From: Turritopsis dohrnii
Lineage: Eukaryota; Cnidaria; Hydrozoa; Anthoathecata; Oceaniidae
Assembly: GCA_027922465.2 (NCBI GenBank)
Contig: BQMF02000166.1
Location: 310,001 to 374,000 of the forward strand
Reading direction: 5' to 3'
Length of the DNA stretch: 64,000 nucleotides
The translations under genes were made by a program, and so were the position numbers. The notes under the pieces were generated by a model. The model saw nothing but the letters and a program-made list of their open reading frames with translations. It had not been told where the DNA came from and ran no database searches. Shown in pieces: positions 45,901-56,583 of the stretch. Positions within the stretch are counted from its first letter, which is position 1. Each line of letters opens with the position of its first letter.

Positions 45901-48900
45901 GATTTCAAGCTGTGCTTCAAAATCCTTATCGTTCATTTCACTAAAACAACACAAAAAAATCCTTATCGTTCATTTCACTAAACAACACAAAAGTAATAGA
46001 AAAATGTCTAAGCAGTGTTAGCATACGAACTTCCTAAATAACATAGTATAATATAATAATAAATTAGGAAAGAGATACAAAAAAACACTCCACTTGCAGT
46101 ACCATGCTTTGAAACGGTAAAAAAAGCAAAGTCAGCTAATAATTGTATACCACCGTGTAACGTCAACACGAAAGTTGGAAGATGATGATGATGATGAAGA
46201 ACAAAATCGGAAACTGACATTCGCCTATCTCGTGAAACTACGCTTACGCTCGCTGCGGGGGCAATTAGAACAAGGTTTTTGTTTCTATTATCAACTAGTA
46301 ATCTGGTAAAATATTTTAACTTAAACTTTTGCCATAAGAAGTGGGGAGTACACATAAAGTGTCTCGCTCTTGACTTATACTTTGAATAGCTTCCAACTGC
46401 TTCGTTTTGATAATAATATCTTTAATATGATTTTCGAGACTTACTTTTACAGCTTGTAAGAGTAGCTCATCGCAAACCCCAGTCGCCATCATTGTTTTTT
46501 CTTTGTACACCTGTTTTTTCTTTACACAGTATAATTTATAAGCAACCTTACCTTTTAAACCTGGTAAGTGAGACCATTGCAGAAAATTACAAATCAAATT
46601 ATGTGAAAAGTGATGAACCAATCAGCGCGCTTTAGCCAAAATCTGACTAAGACGTTGTACCCAGCTACTCGCCTGCGGCTCGTTGAGGAAGCAGGCTAAG
46701 AGTAGATGGGTCTTCTGGCTAATTTTTCCTTAAAAAATTGACAAAAACCACTTTGTGTATAAAAGTTATTGTAGTATAAAATTTAAAATGATTATATAAT
46801 TTAGGGAATTTTCTGCTGAATTTCTGAACGTGATTGGCTTGCATCAAAATGAACTTTTCGCACGTTTCGAAATTTTTTGATGAAAATGCGCTGCGTGATA
46901 AATTAGCTACATGACGTCACTTCAGTAACTAATATTATTACATAACGTAATGAAACACGTTTTCGTGAACAGGGGAATCCCCATACACGATTAAAAAATT
47001 TTGTTTATGACGTAACAACAGGGTGTAGGAGAATTTCATCTGTTGGTGAAGGAACAACAACCTTTTGTTTAAGCAAAAGACATTTTTTTACGATAGCAGC
47101 GAAAGCGAATACCGTATTAAAACAGTCGTTGATTCCTCCTTTGGCCGAAAGGGAAGTTTAACCTGCGCTTCGAAGTCAGTGAGACTCCACTAATAACGCA
47201 ATATGAATTCTAATGAAGGAATGCCACTCGAGGGTTTTACATATATTCTTTGATATTTTATCACTTAAATCTCGAAGGAATATTAATCAAATAGGTCTTC
47301 ATTAAATTGGGACTTTTAGTTATTTATGCTACTGAAAACACTTTGATATTTGAAATTAAATTTTTTTTCTTGTTAGTAAAGCTCAGTTCAGACCTACTAA
47401 TTATATTTTATGGTTCTCATTTACTGCACAAATATGTAGCATTTTGATTGGCTAAAAAGAAGCAATTAGTTGCCGAATTTCACGTTGGAAAATTATTTTG
47501 TCGAAAGCAACTGGTTGAAAGCAGGTATCAACTTGCGATATTGATAAGATACACGACGCGATTAGTTGCTTTCGATTTGTAGAAATCGCCTCGTGTATCA
47601 CCGGCTTTAAAATTTATCATACCTTATCGGACAAAACTTAGTCGGACAAAAGTGACTAAATTTTTTGGAAGTGACTAAAATTTTGTCCGACTAATAATTT
47701 TGTCCGACTAAATATTTGGTCCAAATCATTTTTTTCAGAATTTTTCTTCTTATCAGTTTAATTACAATATTTTAAATATTTATAATTTCTTTATGATTTT
47801 TCTTTTTGCTCACCAACGAATACAATATTTTTACATGACTTAGTCATAAATAAACAATTTCTAAAGTGGTAAAGTGTTTTGATAAATAATATTAACGCTC
47901 ATTTTCATGATGTTCATTGTTTATTCTTGACCTTTTCGTAAACAGATTGGACCTTTTTAATAGCCTCGCTTATTCCAGGAAGGAATCCACAGAAAAATAG
48001 AAAAGCACCGGTAATAACAGAAACTTCCGATGAAAGTGATGGCGAGGTAGTTCAAAAGAAAATGAAGAAGACAGCCATAATGGAAGAAACGCCTGAAGCC
48101 AATGCAGGAACCAAAATAGATTTTTATACTGATCAGGAATATGACATTGCAATTGAAAAATAAAATTATACTACAACCCTTTTAATTAGGATTTTTTTCC
48201 GACGACAAAATTGTACCGTCGTGGTATGATGACTTTGTTGGACATACGATTTTCAGGTCGGCAAAACTGTTTTTATTAAATATGCCTTTCCACTCGAACT
48301 TAGAACTTAGAGTAATCGGCGCACTCCCACACGCTTTTTCATAATCCTTACCGAAAATTAAGTAAGTTATGAAATTTTAGAAAAGGACCAAAATTTTAGT
48401 CGGACAATATTATTAGTCGGACAAAAGTGACTAAAATATTTGGAGGTGACTAAAATTTTGTCCGACTAATATTTTCGTCCGACTAAAATTTGGTCCGACT
48501 AAGTTTTGTCCGATAAGGTATGCTACACAGCTCACGCATGTGCATGTGCTCACGCATGTGCAATTCTTTCTGATTAGACACTAATTACACTCAAGCTCAG
48601 GGAGCACGTGCAGCATTTTTCATCCACGTAGGACAAAAGAAAAAACGTAACAAAATGCTGCAGTGTTTTGAACAACAAATTATCTGTGGCCCCAAAACAA
48701 TTTTTCATCCACATACAGCATAATGCTGTAATAGCATTTGAAATCGTGTTTAAAACAAGATCTTTGTATTTCTCTGCTCTTACTCGATGAGGAAGAAAGG
48801 AAAAAGGAGCAAGGCGAAGCAAATTTTTCCAAGTTTGATAACTCTCGGGAACCGGTTATGTAAAGGTGCTATCTTAAGTTATGGAAAGATAATTCATTCA

Positions 48901-51900
48901 AAATTAACAACGGACTTGTTTCCTCTCAGAAATCCCGATGTTTGACTTCATTTTTGAATTCCTTGACCCTCAAAACTTTCAAGGAGTTTTCCAAGGGATA
49001 GGGGCTTGACCTGACGTCACTAATCATTTAGTTGGTCATCGTCTTTCAGACCGTTACCAGATGACTCGGTATTTATGTTTCTTAAGGCGAATATCCACTT
49101 CGGATAATTGTCCGCGGAACGGACCGGTTCGCTAAAACTACAGAAACAATAGACCAACTAATAGATTACGTAATATTTGTCGGCTTTCATGAGAATTCTT
49201 ATTCCTGCAGTTTGAATGGTGTATCGTCTTCATAGAATAAACAAAAAACAAGAGCCAGATGGCGCAAAACGGTAGCAGCAAATTTACTTGTCACACAAAC
49301 ACTTTCGAAATGTTACTAGAATTTTTTTCATAAGAGCTTATGTAGAAAAAAGAAAGTTTGTTTTTAATAATAATTTCATGAAACCAAAATTGAATTCCAA
49401 CAAATAACTGCCTTCTTGAACTAGATCTTTGAAATTCTTAATACACAAACACAGTGTAGTAGCTAACAAACGAGAGATTTTGAATTGATAAGCTTTACTA
49501 ACAAGAAAAGCAAGATATCAAGTATTTTCAGTTACCATAATGAACTAAAATTCCCATTTTTATGTAAGCCCCTATTTGGCTAGAATTCATTCTTTCATGG
49601 ATTAAGTTACAAAATATCAGGTTTATGTACTTTTAAAATAAAACGATGTAAAAGCTTCCAAAAATCGAAGGCGGCGTTCTTTCATTAGAACTTACATTGC
49701 GTTATAGAGTCTCGCAGACTCTAAATCGCAGACTAATTGCCATTTTGGCCGGAGTATGAAGTTAATTCGACGCCAAAATCTTGTTTATCAAATCGTCGAG
49801 TCGTTTTAGATGTTGATTCGTGACGTCATTAATCGTTTTAGAAGTTTACGCGGTTCACAATAAGTCGACATTCAAGTCGTCGAGTCGTTTTAGATGAACA
49901 CTCGTTTTTCAAATGAAGGCGTTTTAGAAGTTTGTTCGTTTCAGATGATAACGCGTTGTTCAAAATTTGTCGGTCCTTCATATCAACAACTACTAAAATT
50001 TGATGATCTGTTTATTCCGAATGACACTATTCGTGAGTCCGTTACTTGAAATCAGGCGATATAGTGTGTTCCGCAGTTGAACATGAACATAATAATGTGA
50101 GGTACATTTCTTGTTATATCAATATATAAGGGGGATCTTTCAGAATTCTAACAGTCAAACCAAGAAAAGGAATCTTTCATGCATCATAGTTTGGTTATTT
50201 CCTCATTCATAGGCATGCGATTGCAACTGTCTCCATGCTACATACTAGAAAATATGACGGCCAGCATGACTCATGTAAACATGACACAAACTTTTGTTTT
50301 CGTGTAAGAGCTAACAGTGACTTAGAAAAACTGGTAATGAGGTTGCACCGCCTCATTTTCTGAACCGACTAAACATCTGAAACGACTAATCTTCCGAAAC
50401 GCCTCAATTACACAGCATCTAGCGACCCCAACTTCTAAAACTCCTCTAATTGAAAAACGAGTGTTCATCTAAAACGACTCGACGACTTGAATGTCGACTT
50501 ATTGTGAACCGCGTTAACATCTAAAACGATTCGACGACATGACAAACGAGATTTTGGCGCCGAATTAACTTCATACCGAAGTAGTAGGAGTAGTAGTAGT
50601 AGTAGGAGTAGTAGTAGTAGGAGTCCACGGGTGTTTCAATACGGTATTCGCTTTTGCTGCTACCGTAAAAATCGATTTTTACCGTATTACACAGAATCAT
50701 ATAATGTCTTAATATGAATCATCCATTGATGTTCAACACTGTTCATGAATAATATATTTCAAAGTGCGTGAGCACAGCACGTGACCATGACGCAGTCAAC
50801 TGTTGAAATTAAATCTAATCGAAAGATCGACAGAAAATTTTTGAATTTTCGAGTTAAATCCTTAAGAAATATCGCTCGAGTTTTAAAGTTACATCACTCG
50901 AGATTTAAATTCTTATTAGATACCAGATGTTTTGTGGTGTGCTGGTTCATAAATGATTTAATGACATGACATAAATGATTTCAAAATATTTTTTGTTCGT
51001 TGTTCCATAATGTTCTCTTTCACGCTTTGCAAGCATAAATGTAAATCTTTACACACACCTGTTCAACACGATGACGTAGATAACTAACCCTATTAGTTTG
51101 TAAGTTCATGGCAGAGATAGAAAAACAAAACGTAGATGGGATATTTATTAAAGGTATGTCAAGCAATGATGACCTGTTAGTTCGGGCTTGATTTTAAAGA
51201 CTTTTGTCAACACAACAGTACTATCTTTCCTATGTTAGTACCTGTTGTCCACTCAAAACAACCTTTATTATAACGAACTTCAATAAACAAGGAACGTAAT
51301 GGATCATACCCATGATTCTCGTTATTTTTTTCTTCAATGAGCTTAGCAGACATGGTAACTTGTTCTCTCAATTCTTCATGGATTTTATTCAAGCTAACAA
51401 TTTGTGTTTCAAGGCTTTTCTTATCCTCTGACAAAGATTTATAATGTAAGATCAAAATTTGGATTATTGGCAATAAGTTGGTGGAAACTAGAACACACTA
51501 TATACGAAATTAATGGAAATACAGTATGAGTCTTAAGTATATAAACTAGAATAAAACAATACAGCCTGGTTTTCACTGATCGTTTTAACGCGTAAAACAC
51601 AGCGATCTTAAGTCTTAAAACACATTTTTCTATTTTGTAGTGAAAAAAAAACAATCAATTTTGATATTTTATTTTAAGGCTTAAAACATATTTTATGCCT
51701 TAAAACTGTTCGTTTTATGTTCTCACATGAGCAACAAATATCTTAAAACAGTAAAATTTTTTATATTTGTCTTAAGCTTAGGCTCAAGATCGCTGCGTTT
51801 TAAGCGTCAAAAATATCAGTGAAAACCAGACTTAACTACCATATTATTCCTCACCTCTTTAGGAAGTGTTATGAAATATGAAAGGTGAGCATTCCAACCA

Positions 51901-54900
51901 CAGAAGGTTGACAATACAGTAGCAGCTTACTTAATGTTTACAAACTGGTTCACATCACATACTTGAATAATCATCAAGTATTTCTCAAGAAAACTTGTTA
52001 AAAAGGAAATTAAAATTGATCCAAATTTTCCTGACTCCTATTTCAATGTGTTACTTTTGTCAACACAACAGTACTATCTTTCCTATGTTAGTACCTGTTG
52101 TCCACTCAAAACAACCTTTATTATAAAGAACTTCAATAAACAAGGAACGTAATGGATCATACCCATGATTCTCGTTATTTTTTTCTTCAATGAGCTTAGC
52201 AGACATGGTAACTTGTTCTCTCAATTCTTCATGGATTTTATTCAAGCTAACAATTTGTGTTTCAAGGTTTTTCTTATCCTCTGACAACCTACAAAGATTT
52301 ATAATGGAAGATCAAAATTTGGATTACTGGCAATAAGTTGGTGGAAACTAGAACACACTGGAACTGAAACTAGAACACACAATGGAAATACAGTATGAGT
52401 CTTACGTATATAAACTAGAATAAACAATACAGCCTGGTTTTCACTGATCGTTTTAACGCGTAAAACGCAACAATCTTAACCCTTAAAACACATTTTTCTA
52501 TTTTGTAGTGAAAAAAAAACAACAATCATTGCTCTTAGGGTTTAAAACAGTGATTTAACCAATAAAATTAATATCAAAAATCTTTGATCCAAACTGTTTT
52601 AAGACAGATATAAAAAAACCATCATAATAAAAATGGTGGTCCTCAGCAAGCAGCAAAAAGCTTTGACAATTTCAATAGCAATTTTTTATGACGATATTTA
52701 CAAAAAAAAAGGAATGCAACAAAGAAAAGAAAAGCCAAACGATTCTGGGTGAGAAAGTTATATCGAGAAAGAAAGAGTTTAGGATTTTTTCATGTATATT
52801 GGCAAAGGAACTAGAACTGTTCGACCGTGATTACGTTTTTCCGCTTCATGAGAATGTCACCAGACCAGTACGAACACCTTTTATCCATTGTTGGTCCTAA
52901 GTTACATCCGTCACAAGACTTATCTTCGCGAACCAATATCACCGTTTTTTCATAATTTCGAATGTTTTTGTCTCCTAGGAATTCACGTAACTCATTCAAA
53001 CAATTAACATGTTTTAAGCGTTAAGACAAAAATATCAAAAATTTTTGATATTTTATTTTAAGGCCTAAAACATATTTTATGCCTTAAAACTGTTCGTTTT
53101 ATGTTCTCACATGAGCAACAAATATGTTAAAACCGTAAAATTTTTTATATTTGCCTTAAGCTTAGGCTCAAGATCGCTGCGTTTTAAGCGTTAAAACGAT
53201 CAGTGAAAACCAGGCTTAAATACCATATTAGTCCTCACCTTTTTAGGGAGTGTCATGAAATATGAAAGGTGAGCATTCCAACCACAGAAGGTTGACAATA
53301 CAGTAGCAGCTTACTTAATGTTTACAAACTGGTACACATCACACTTGAATAATCATCAAGTATTTCTCAAGAAAACTTGTTAAAAAGGAAATTAAAATTG
53401 ATCCAAATTTTCCTGACTCCTATTTCAATGTGTTACTTTTGTCAACACAACAGTACTATCTTCAGCCCACGAAATTCAGGTCGGCATTCGGCAATGCCGA
53501 CCTGAAAACCGACCTAGACAAGCATGGGGTCGGCTAAATTTTGCCGACCTAAATACACAATTTTCACGGCATTTTCCTTTTTCTTATCCTAACGTAATAT
53601 CAAAACATGATTTCTAACAAATATCAATATTCTTAGTTCGTATCAATAAACTTATTTACATACATGACTGCGTTTTTTCTTAAATCTCCGATCCCCTTCA
53701 ATATGAATTTAACATGTGAGTACTGGGCCTTACATGGCTACCGTGAGATTAGCAACAAACCATGCGCCATTTTTAAAATCGCCTTGCTCACGTTATTGCT
53801 TCTTGTAACGCCAGCAACAACAAGATACATTGGTAAAATTTGAGTGTATGCAGGGACTGTACAAAGTTTTCAATCGTCAGTTACTATGATTTGCAAAAAT
53901 AAAAGTGTTGGGAAGAATGTGCAATTTCAGATGAGGTGAAACCTGTTGTGCCGACCCAGGGAAGCAAGGAGAACGGCAATGCCGACCTAAAGTAAGGCCT
54001 AGGTCGGCAAAATTTCGCCGGCCTTCGGCTGGTTTAGGACGGCACTTACGTGCCTTCCTAAAATTCTTCGAATTTTGTGGGCTGTATCTTTCCTATGTTA
54101 GTACCTGTTGTCCACTCAAAACAACCTTTATTATAAAGAACTTCAATAAACAAGGAACGTAATGGATCATACCCATGATTCTCGGTATTTTTTTCTTCAA
54201 CGAGCTTAGCAGACATGGTCACTTGTTCCCTCAATTCTTCATGGATTTTATTCAAGCTATTAATTTGCGTTTCAAGGTTTTTCTTATCCTCTGACAACCT
54301 ACAAAGATTTATAATGTAAGATCAAAATTTGGATTATTGACAATAAGTTGGTGGAAAAGAGTCGTTTTGGTTGGCAAGAATCTGGAATTTTTCTCATCCA
54401 GTAAAAAATCTCAAACATTAAATATTGAACATACTGAACAGTTTCTCCACTGGCTGTTTCATACTTCTGTTTCCATTCTTGAGTGTATTTCTTTTCTGCT
54501 TCGAACTAGAACAAACATAAAGGGGATAGAGAACTAGATGCTATAGATTGGTAATGTTGGGGTACAGTGCATAATAATCTGATTCAAGAGATCTCTGAAA
54601 CCTGAACAGAAATATTTTGAAAGCTGTCAGTTAACTCTTGTTTAATTCTGTTTTTTTCTTCCATCAAAGCCTTTAATTGATCTTTCAAAGTTCTTTCACT
54701 ATCCTGAGAGTAAAGAAATAAAACTGTCTGGGTTAACAAAAATAACCCACCAAATTTCAGGTTATCTTCATATCATCACTTCAACATATCATTTACCTGT
54801 AGCAATGAAATTGTATTTTGTAATTGATTCATATCATTCTGTATTTCTTCATCTTTTACTATCAAATTTTCATAATCAACTTTCAGCTGGTTGTAAACTG

Positions 54901-56472
54901 TATTCATTGTTTCCAAGTCTGTTTGACTAAAAATTCAATTCCAAATTAAAGAAAGGTTCTTCCAAAATTTTATCAGAATATACTCCTCAATACCAGAACA
55001 TTAACAAAATTAACTTTCTTACCAATTATCATAGGCTGTCTTGGTTTTCTCTACTAGTGAGTTTGACCTTTGTAAGCGATTATTATAGTCAGTTTGTACA
55101 TGATCTGAAGTTAAGAGAGCATGAATTAGAGGGGGACCATAGCTACATCAAATCAAAGTAATGAACATCTCACCTAGTGTTTGTTCCAAACATTCATACT
55201 TTCCAGTCAAATCTCTAAGGCTTTGAGTCATAGCAGACTCAACACTAATGATCAAAGGACAGAAACATTCAGAATGTGAATGTGATTGTTACAGCGATCT
55301 CAACACTATAAACAAACCTTTCTAGCTGCTCACGAAAATCACAATTAAGCTCTTGAGAAATGCTCAGTTTTTCGGTTAGTTCAAGAATTCTTTCTTCATA
55401 TTTTTGTTCAGCAGCTATCATCTTACTGAATAAAGCATAAAAACAATCCAAGAGATCACTATAGAACTTTATACAACAAATCAAAACAAGTGAAAGTAGA
55501 CATACCTTTTCAAGTCATCTAGGACAACTAAGCCAGAATTATATGATTCCAGAAGTATTTTGTGTTCTGCATTTAATTTCTAAAGCAGTAATAAGAATAA
55601 TTAGCAATTTAAAATCAATTGAAAATCTTGCAAAGAAGACGAACAGTTTCTTACAAGTAATCGTTCTTCTAAAAAACCTTTTTCAATTTCAGTGGAAGAT
55701 TTTTCTTTACGTAAATCATCTAGTATATCTGAAAAAAAAAAGGGTTTCAGAATTGTAACAAACTCAGTTTTAAACAGATTGTCATATGATTCAAACCTCA
55801 ACACTCACTATGAAGTTTTGTATTGCTGCTTTCAATACTTTCTGAATGGCTTTTGGATTCCAATACTTCATGTTCTTAAAAGAGAAATGTTCAACAGGAA
55901 AATACATTGAAAATAAAAAAGTATATACAATGCAATCCCACCACCGTGTTTTTACTGAAACTTTACCTAATGATTGAATTTTTTCTAGCAGTGCATTGAT
56001 TTTCGATTGCTGAAACTCAACATCAGCTTCCAATGATTTTCGACATGTATCATCAAGTTCAGTTTTAACAAATGATTTTGTTTTGACATTTTTTTTCTTA
56101 CTGGAACTTTGTACTACAAGTAAAAAAACATCCATAAAACCACTTAACTGATGACAGATTCAATTGTATTTCTATCGATTGCAACTTACATATAGGTAAA
56201 ATAGATTTGTTGGAAATGGTGGAATTGTCGATAGAATTGTTGACTTTCAAATCTTTTTCTGAAAAAAAAAAAAAAAAGACTCTAACACAATGTTGTATAA
56301 CGGTTGTTACTTGAATTAAAGGGGAGTCTTGCAATTATATTTTTCAAAATAAGAAGTAGTAGATTTGCACTTATCTTACCCTTGTTCCATCTTTCAGATT
56401 TTTGAAAAGAAGCCAGGTTGACCGTTTTCATATCAGGTATAGTATAATGGCCAACAGGGGGAGCACATGTTT
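39981..56472 (-). CDS. HMMR: Hyaluronan-mediated motility receptor / RHAMM (partial at 5' end)
   Basis: HMMR is a coiled-coil microtubule and spindle-pole protein that in vertebrates also binds hyaluronan. Minus-strand exons with AG/GT borders: 56380-56472 (APPVGHYTIPDMKTVNLASF, then QKSERW, the N-terminal motif), 56190-56258, 55967-56113, 55809-55874, 55655-55728, 55506-55579, 55318-55421, 55174-55244 (MTQSLRDLTGKYE), 55023-55104, 54797-54926, 54602-54703, 54416-54505, the triplicated exons 54173-54298, 52163-52288 and 51310-51427, then 42903-42950, 41097-41145 (WQAKYGDLERKVSPF), 40204-40380 (KYAQILGHQNNKQKIHHIRK, the hallmark C-terminal region) and 39981-40127 (KFDRTKAFSHVDKEN, stop). The motif order follows vertebrate HMMR. 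The start-codon exon is upstream. Introns are full of transposons. A few borders (54416, 51427) are uncertain. Confidence 0.9.
41228..41296. repeat. Short tandem repeat (about 23 bp x 3) in an HMMR intron
   Basis: 'gattacatcatgataaacat' occurs two and a half to three times in tandem, the last with a short deletion. Confidence 0.85.
41885..42160 (+). pseudogene. LINE reverse-transcriptase fragment
   Basis: The frame from 41951 reads LGKPSYENSISLNLNG...IKLLCIAFD and FTKHIRNLYRKANAKIYAF. This matches the region after the RT palm in CR1/Jockey-type LINEs (IKLLGxxxD...H...K...K). Truncated on both sides and antisense in an HMMR intron. Confidence 0.6.
42951..44494. other. HMMR intron, nothing else recognised
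   Basis: AT-rich DNA with one short direct repeat (ttcagtgaatccaat, 43241-43285). No element ends were noticed. Confidence 0.4.
44495..46270 (-). repeat. Segment S, copy 2 (uninterrupted)
   Basis: Inverted relative to 3400-7975. It lacks the Helitron block (expected near 46050: attatattatactatg continuous) and the TTAA element (expected near 45608). A local duplication 'tacgtattttataatcaaa' is present at about 45505-45545. It adjoins a RecQ-like fragment on its left in transcript sense. Confidence 0.8.
46325..46621 (-). pseudogene. RecQ-like helicase N-terminal fragment
   Basis: The frame ends TKQLEAIQSISQERDTLCVL followed by PTSYGKSL, a Walker A motif in the Q-x-x-AI...RDxLxVLPTGxGKS context of RecQ-type helicases. 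Preceding residues have no clear similarity. No helicase motif II (DEAH) or later motifs follow, and the sequence runs into segment S. It is either a captured exon or a gene fragment. It lies sense to HMMR but shows no link to its exons. Confidence 0.6.
46622..47619. other. HMMR intron, no gene seen
   Basis: The sequence near 47087-47122 (agcagcgaaagcgaatac) is inverted relative to 50634-50665. Otherwise nothing recognised. Confidence 0.4.
47622..48518. mobile_element. TA-flanked foldback element with GTCGGACAAA motifs
   Basis: TA at both borders (47620-47621, 48519-48520) and inverted ends CCTTATCGGACAAAACTTAG. Each end has several GTCGGACAAA or inverted TTTGTCCGAC words and agtgactaaa repeats over about 110 bp. 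It holds a small plus-strand ORF (about 47950-48162). Confidence 0.8.
47950..48162 (+). CDS. Small ORF inside the foldback element (possible captured exon)
   Basis: After a T-rich tract and a CAG at about 47974, the frame reads GRNPQKNRKAPVITETSDES, then DGEVVQKKMKKTAIMEE, DFYTDQEYDIAIEK and a stop. It is acidic and Lys-rich with ETSDESDGE, a nuclear-protein-like composition. A possible 3' acceptor precedes it. I do not recognise the family. It may be a tail exon of the element's own protein or of a captured host gene. Confidence 0.45.
48519..49750. other. HMMR intron, nothing recognised
   Basis: AT-rich. 'gcatgtgcatgtgctcacgc' direct repeats near 48533-48560 only. Confidence 0.4.
49751..50579. 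mobile_element. Foldback element with CGTCGAGTCGTTTTAGA arms
   Basis: Inverted arms of about 135-175 bp (49751-49925; 50446-50579) start GTATGAAGTTAATTCG. They contain repeated CGTCGAGTCGTTTTAGA words and 'acaataagtcgacattcaag'. Non-coding centre. Target duplication not determined. Confidence 0.8.
50580..50625 (+). repeat. (GTA)n/(GGAGTA)n microsatellite
   Basis: Runs of gtagtagtag interspersed with gga just outside the foldback element. Confidence 0.95.
50640..51206. other. HMMR intron, nothing recognised
   Basis: Begins with the inverted copy of the 47087 sequence (atacggtattcgcttttgct). No coding sequence or element ends were noticed. Confidence 0.4.
51563..51837. mobile_element. Short inverted-repeat element in exon copy A intron
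   Basis: Ends CCTGGTTTTCACTGATCGTT (inverted at right), with TTTTAAG/CTTAAAA-rich interior. A deletion form of the element at 52431-53217. Confidence 0.8.
52431..53217 (+). mobile_element. Longer sister element carrying a Harbinger-like transposase piece
   Basis: Same inverted ends as 51563-51837. Extra DNA (about 52526-53040) encodes AKELELFDRDYVF, then, after a frame change, RFMRMSPDQYEHLLSIVGPK, the N-terminal helix region of PIF/Harbinger transposases. No DDE core. Decayed. Confidence 0.7.
53463..54084. mobile_element. 622-bp element with CAGCCCAC ends and 6-bp duplication
   Basis: Ends CAGCCCACGAAATTC and GAATTTTGTGGGCTG inverted. TATCTT is duplicated at 53457-53462 and 54085-54090. 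Exon copies A and B read acagtactatctttcctat without the element. Subterminal AGGTCGGCA hairpins are present. Non-coding. Confidence 0.9.
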
Positions 56473-56583
56473 CTACAAATGCAAAAATAACTGGGTTTAC
56501 AATTCTTTATCAGCAGATAAATTTTATAGAATTATGCATACAGCTAGAATTATATAGTATTCAGCATATAGCATTCCAACCAA

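Larger units (their letters stand above)
51207..54370 (-). repeat. Tandem triplication of an HMMR coiled-coil exon with intron flanks
   Basis: Nearly identical copies lie at 51207-51480 (A), 52060-52340 (B) and 54085-54345 (C), with flanks such as ggtgagcattccaaccacag and caacacaacagtactatct also repeated. Each exon encodes LETQIxSLNKIHEELREQV and AKLxEEKN. B and C are about 126 bp (42 codons, six heptads). A has lost the 'acctac' acceptor variant and differs at a few sites. Confidence 0.9.
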
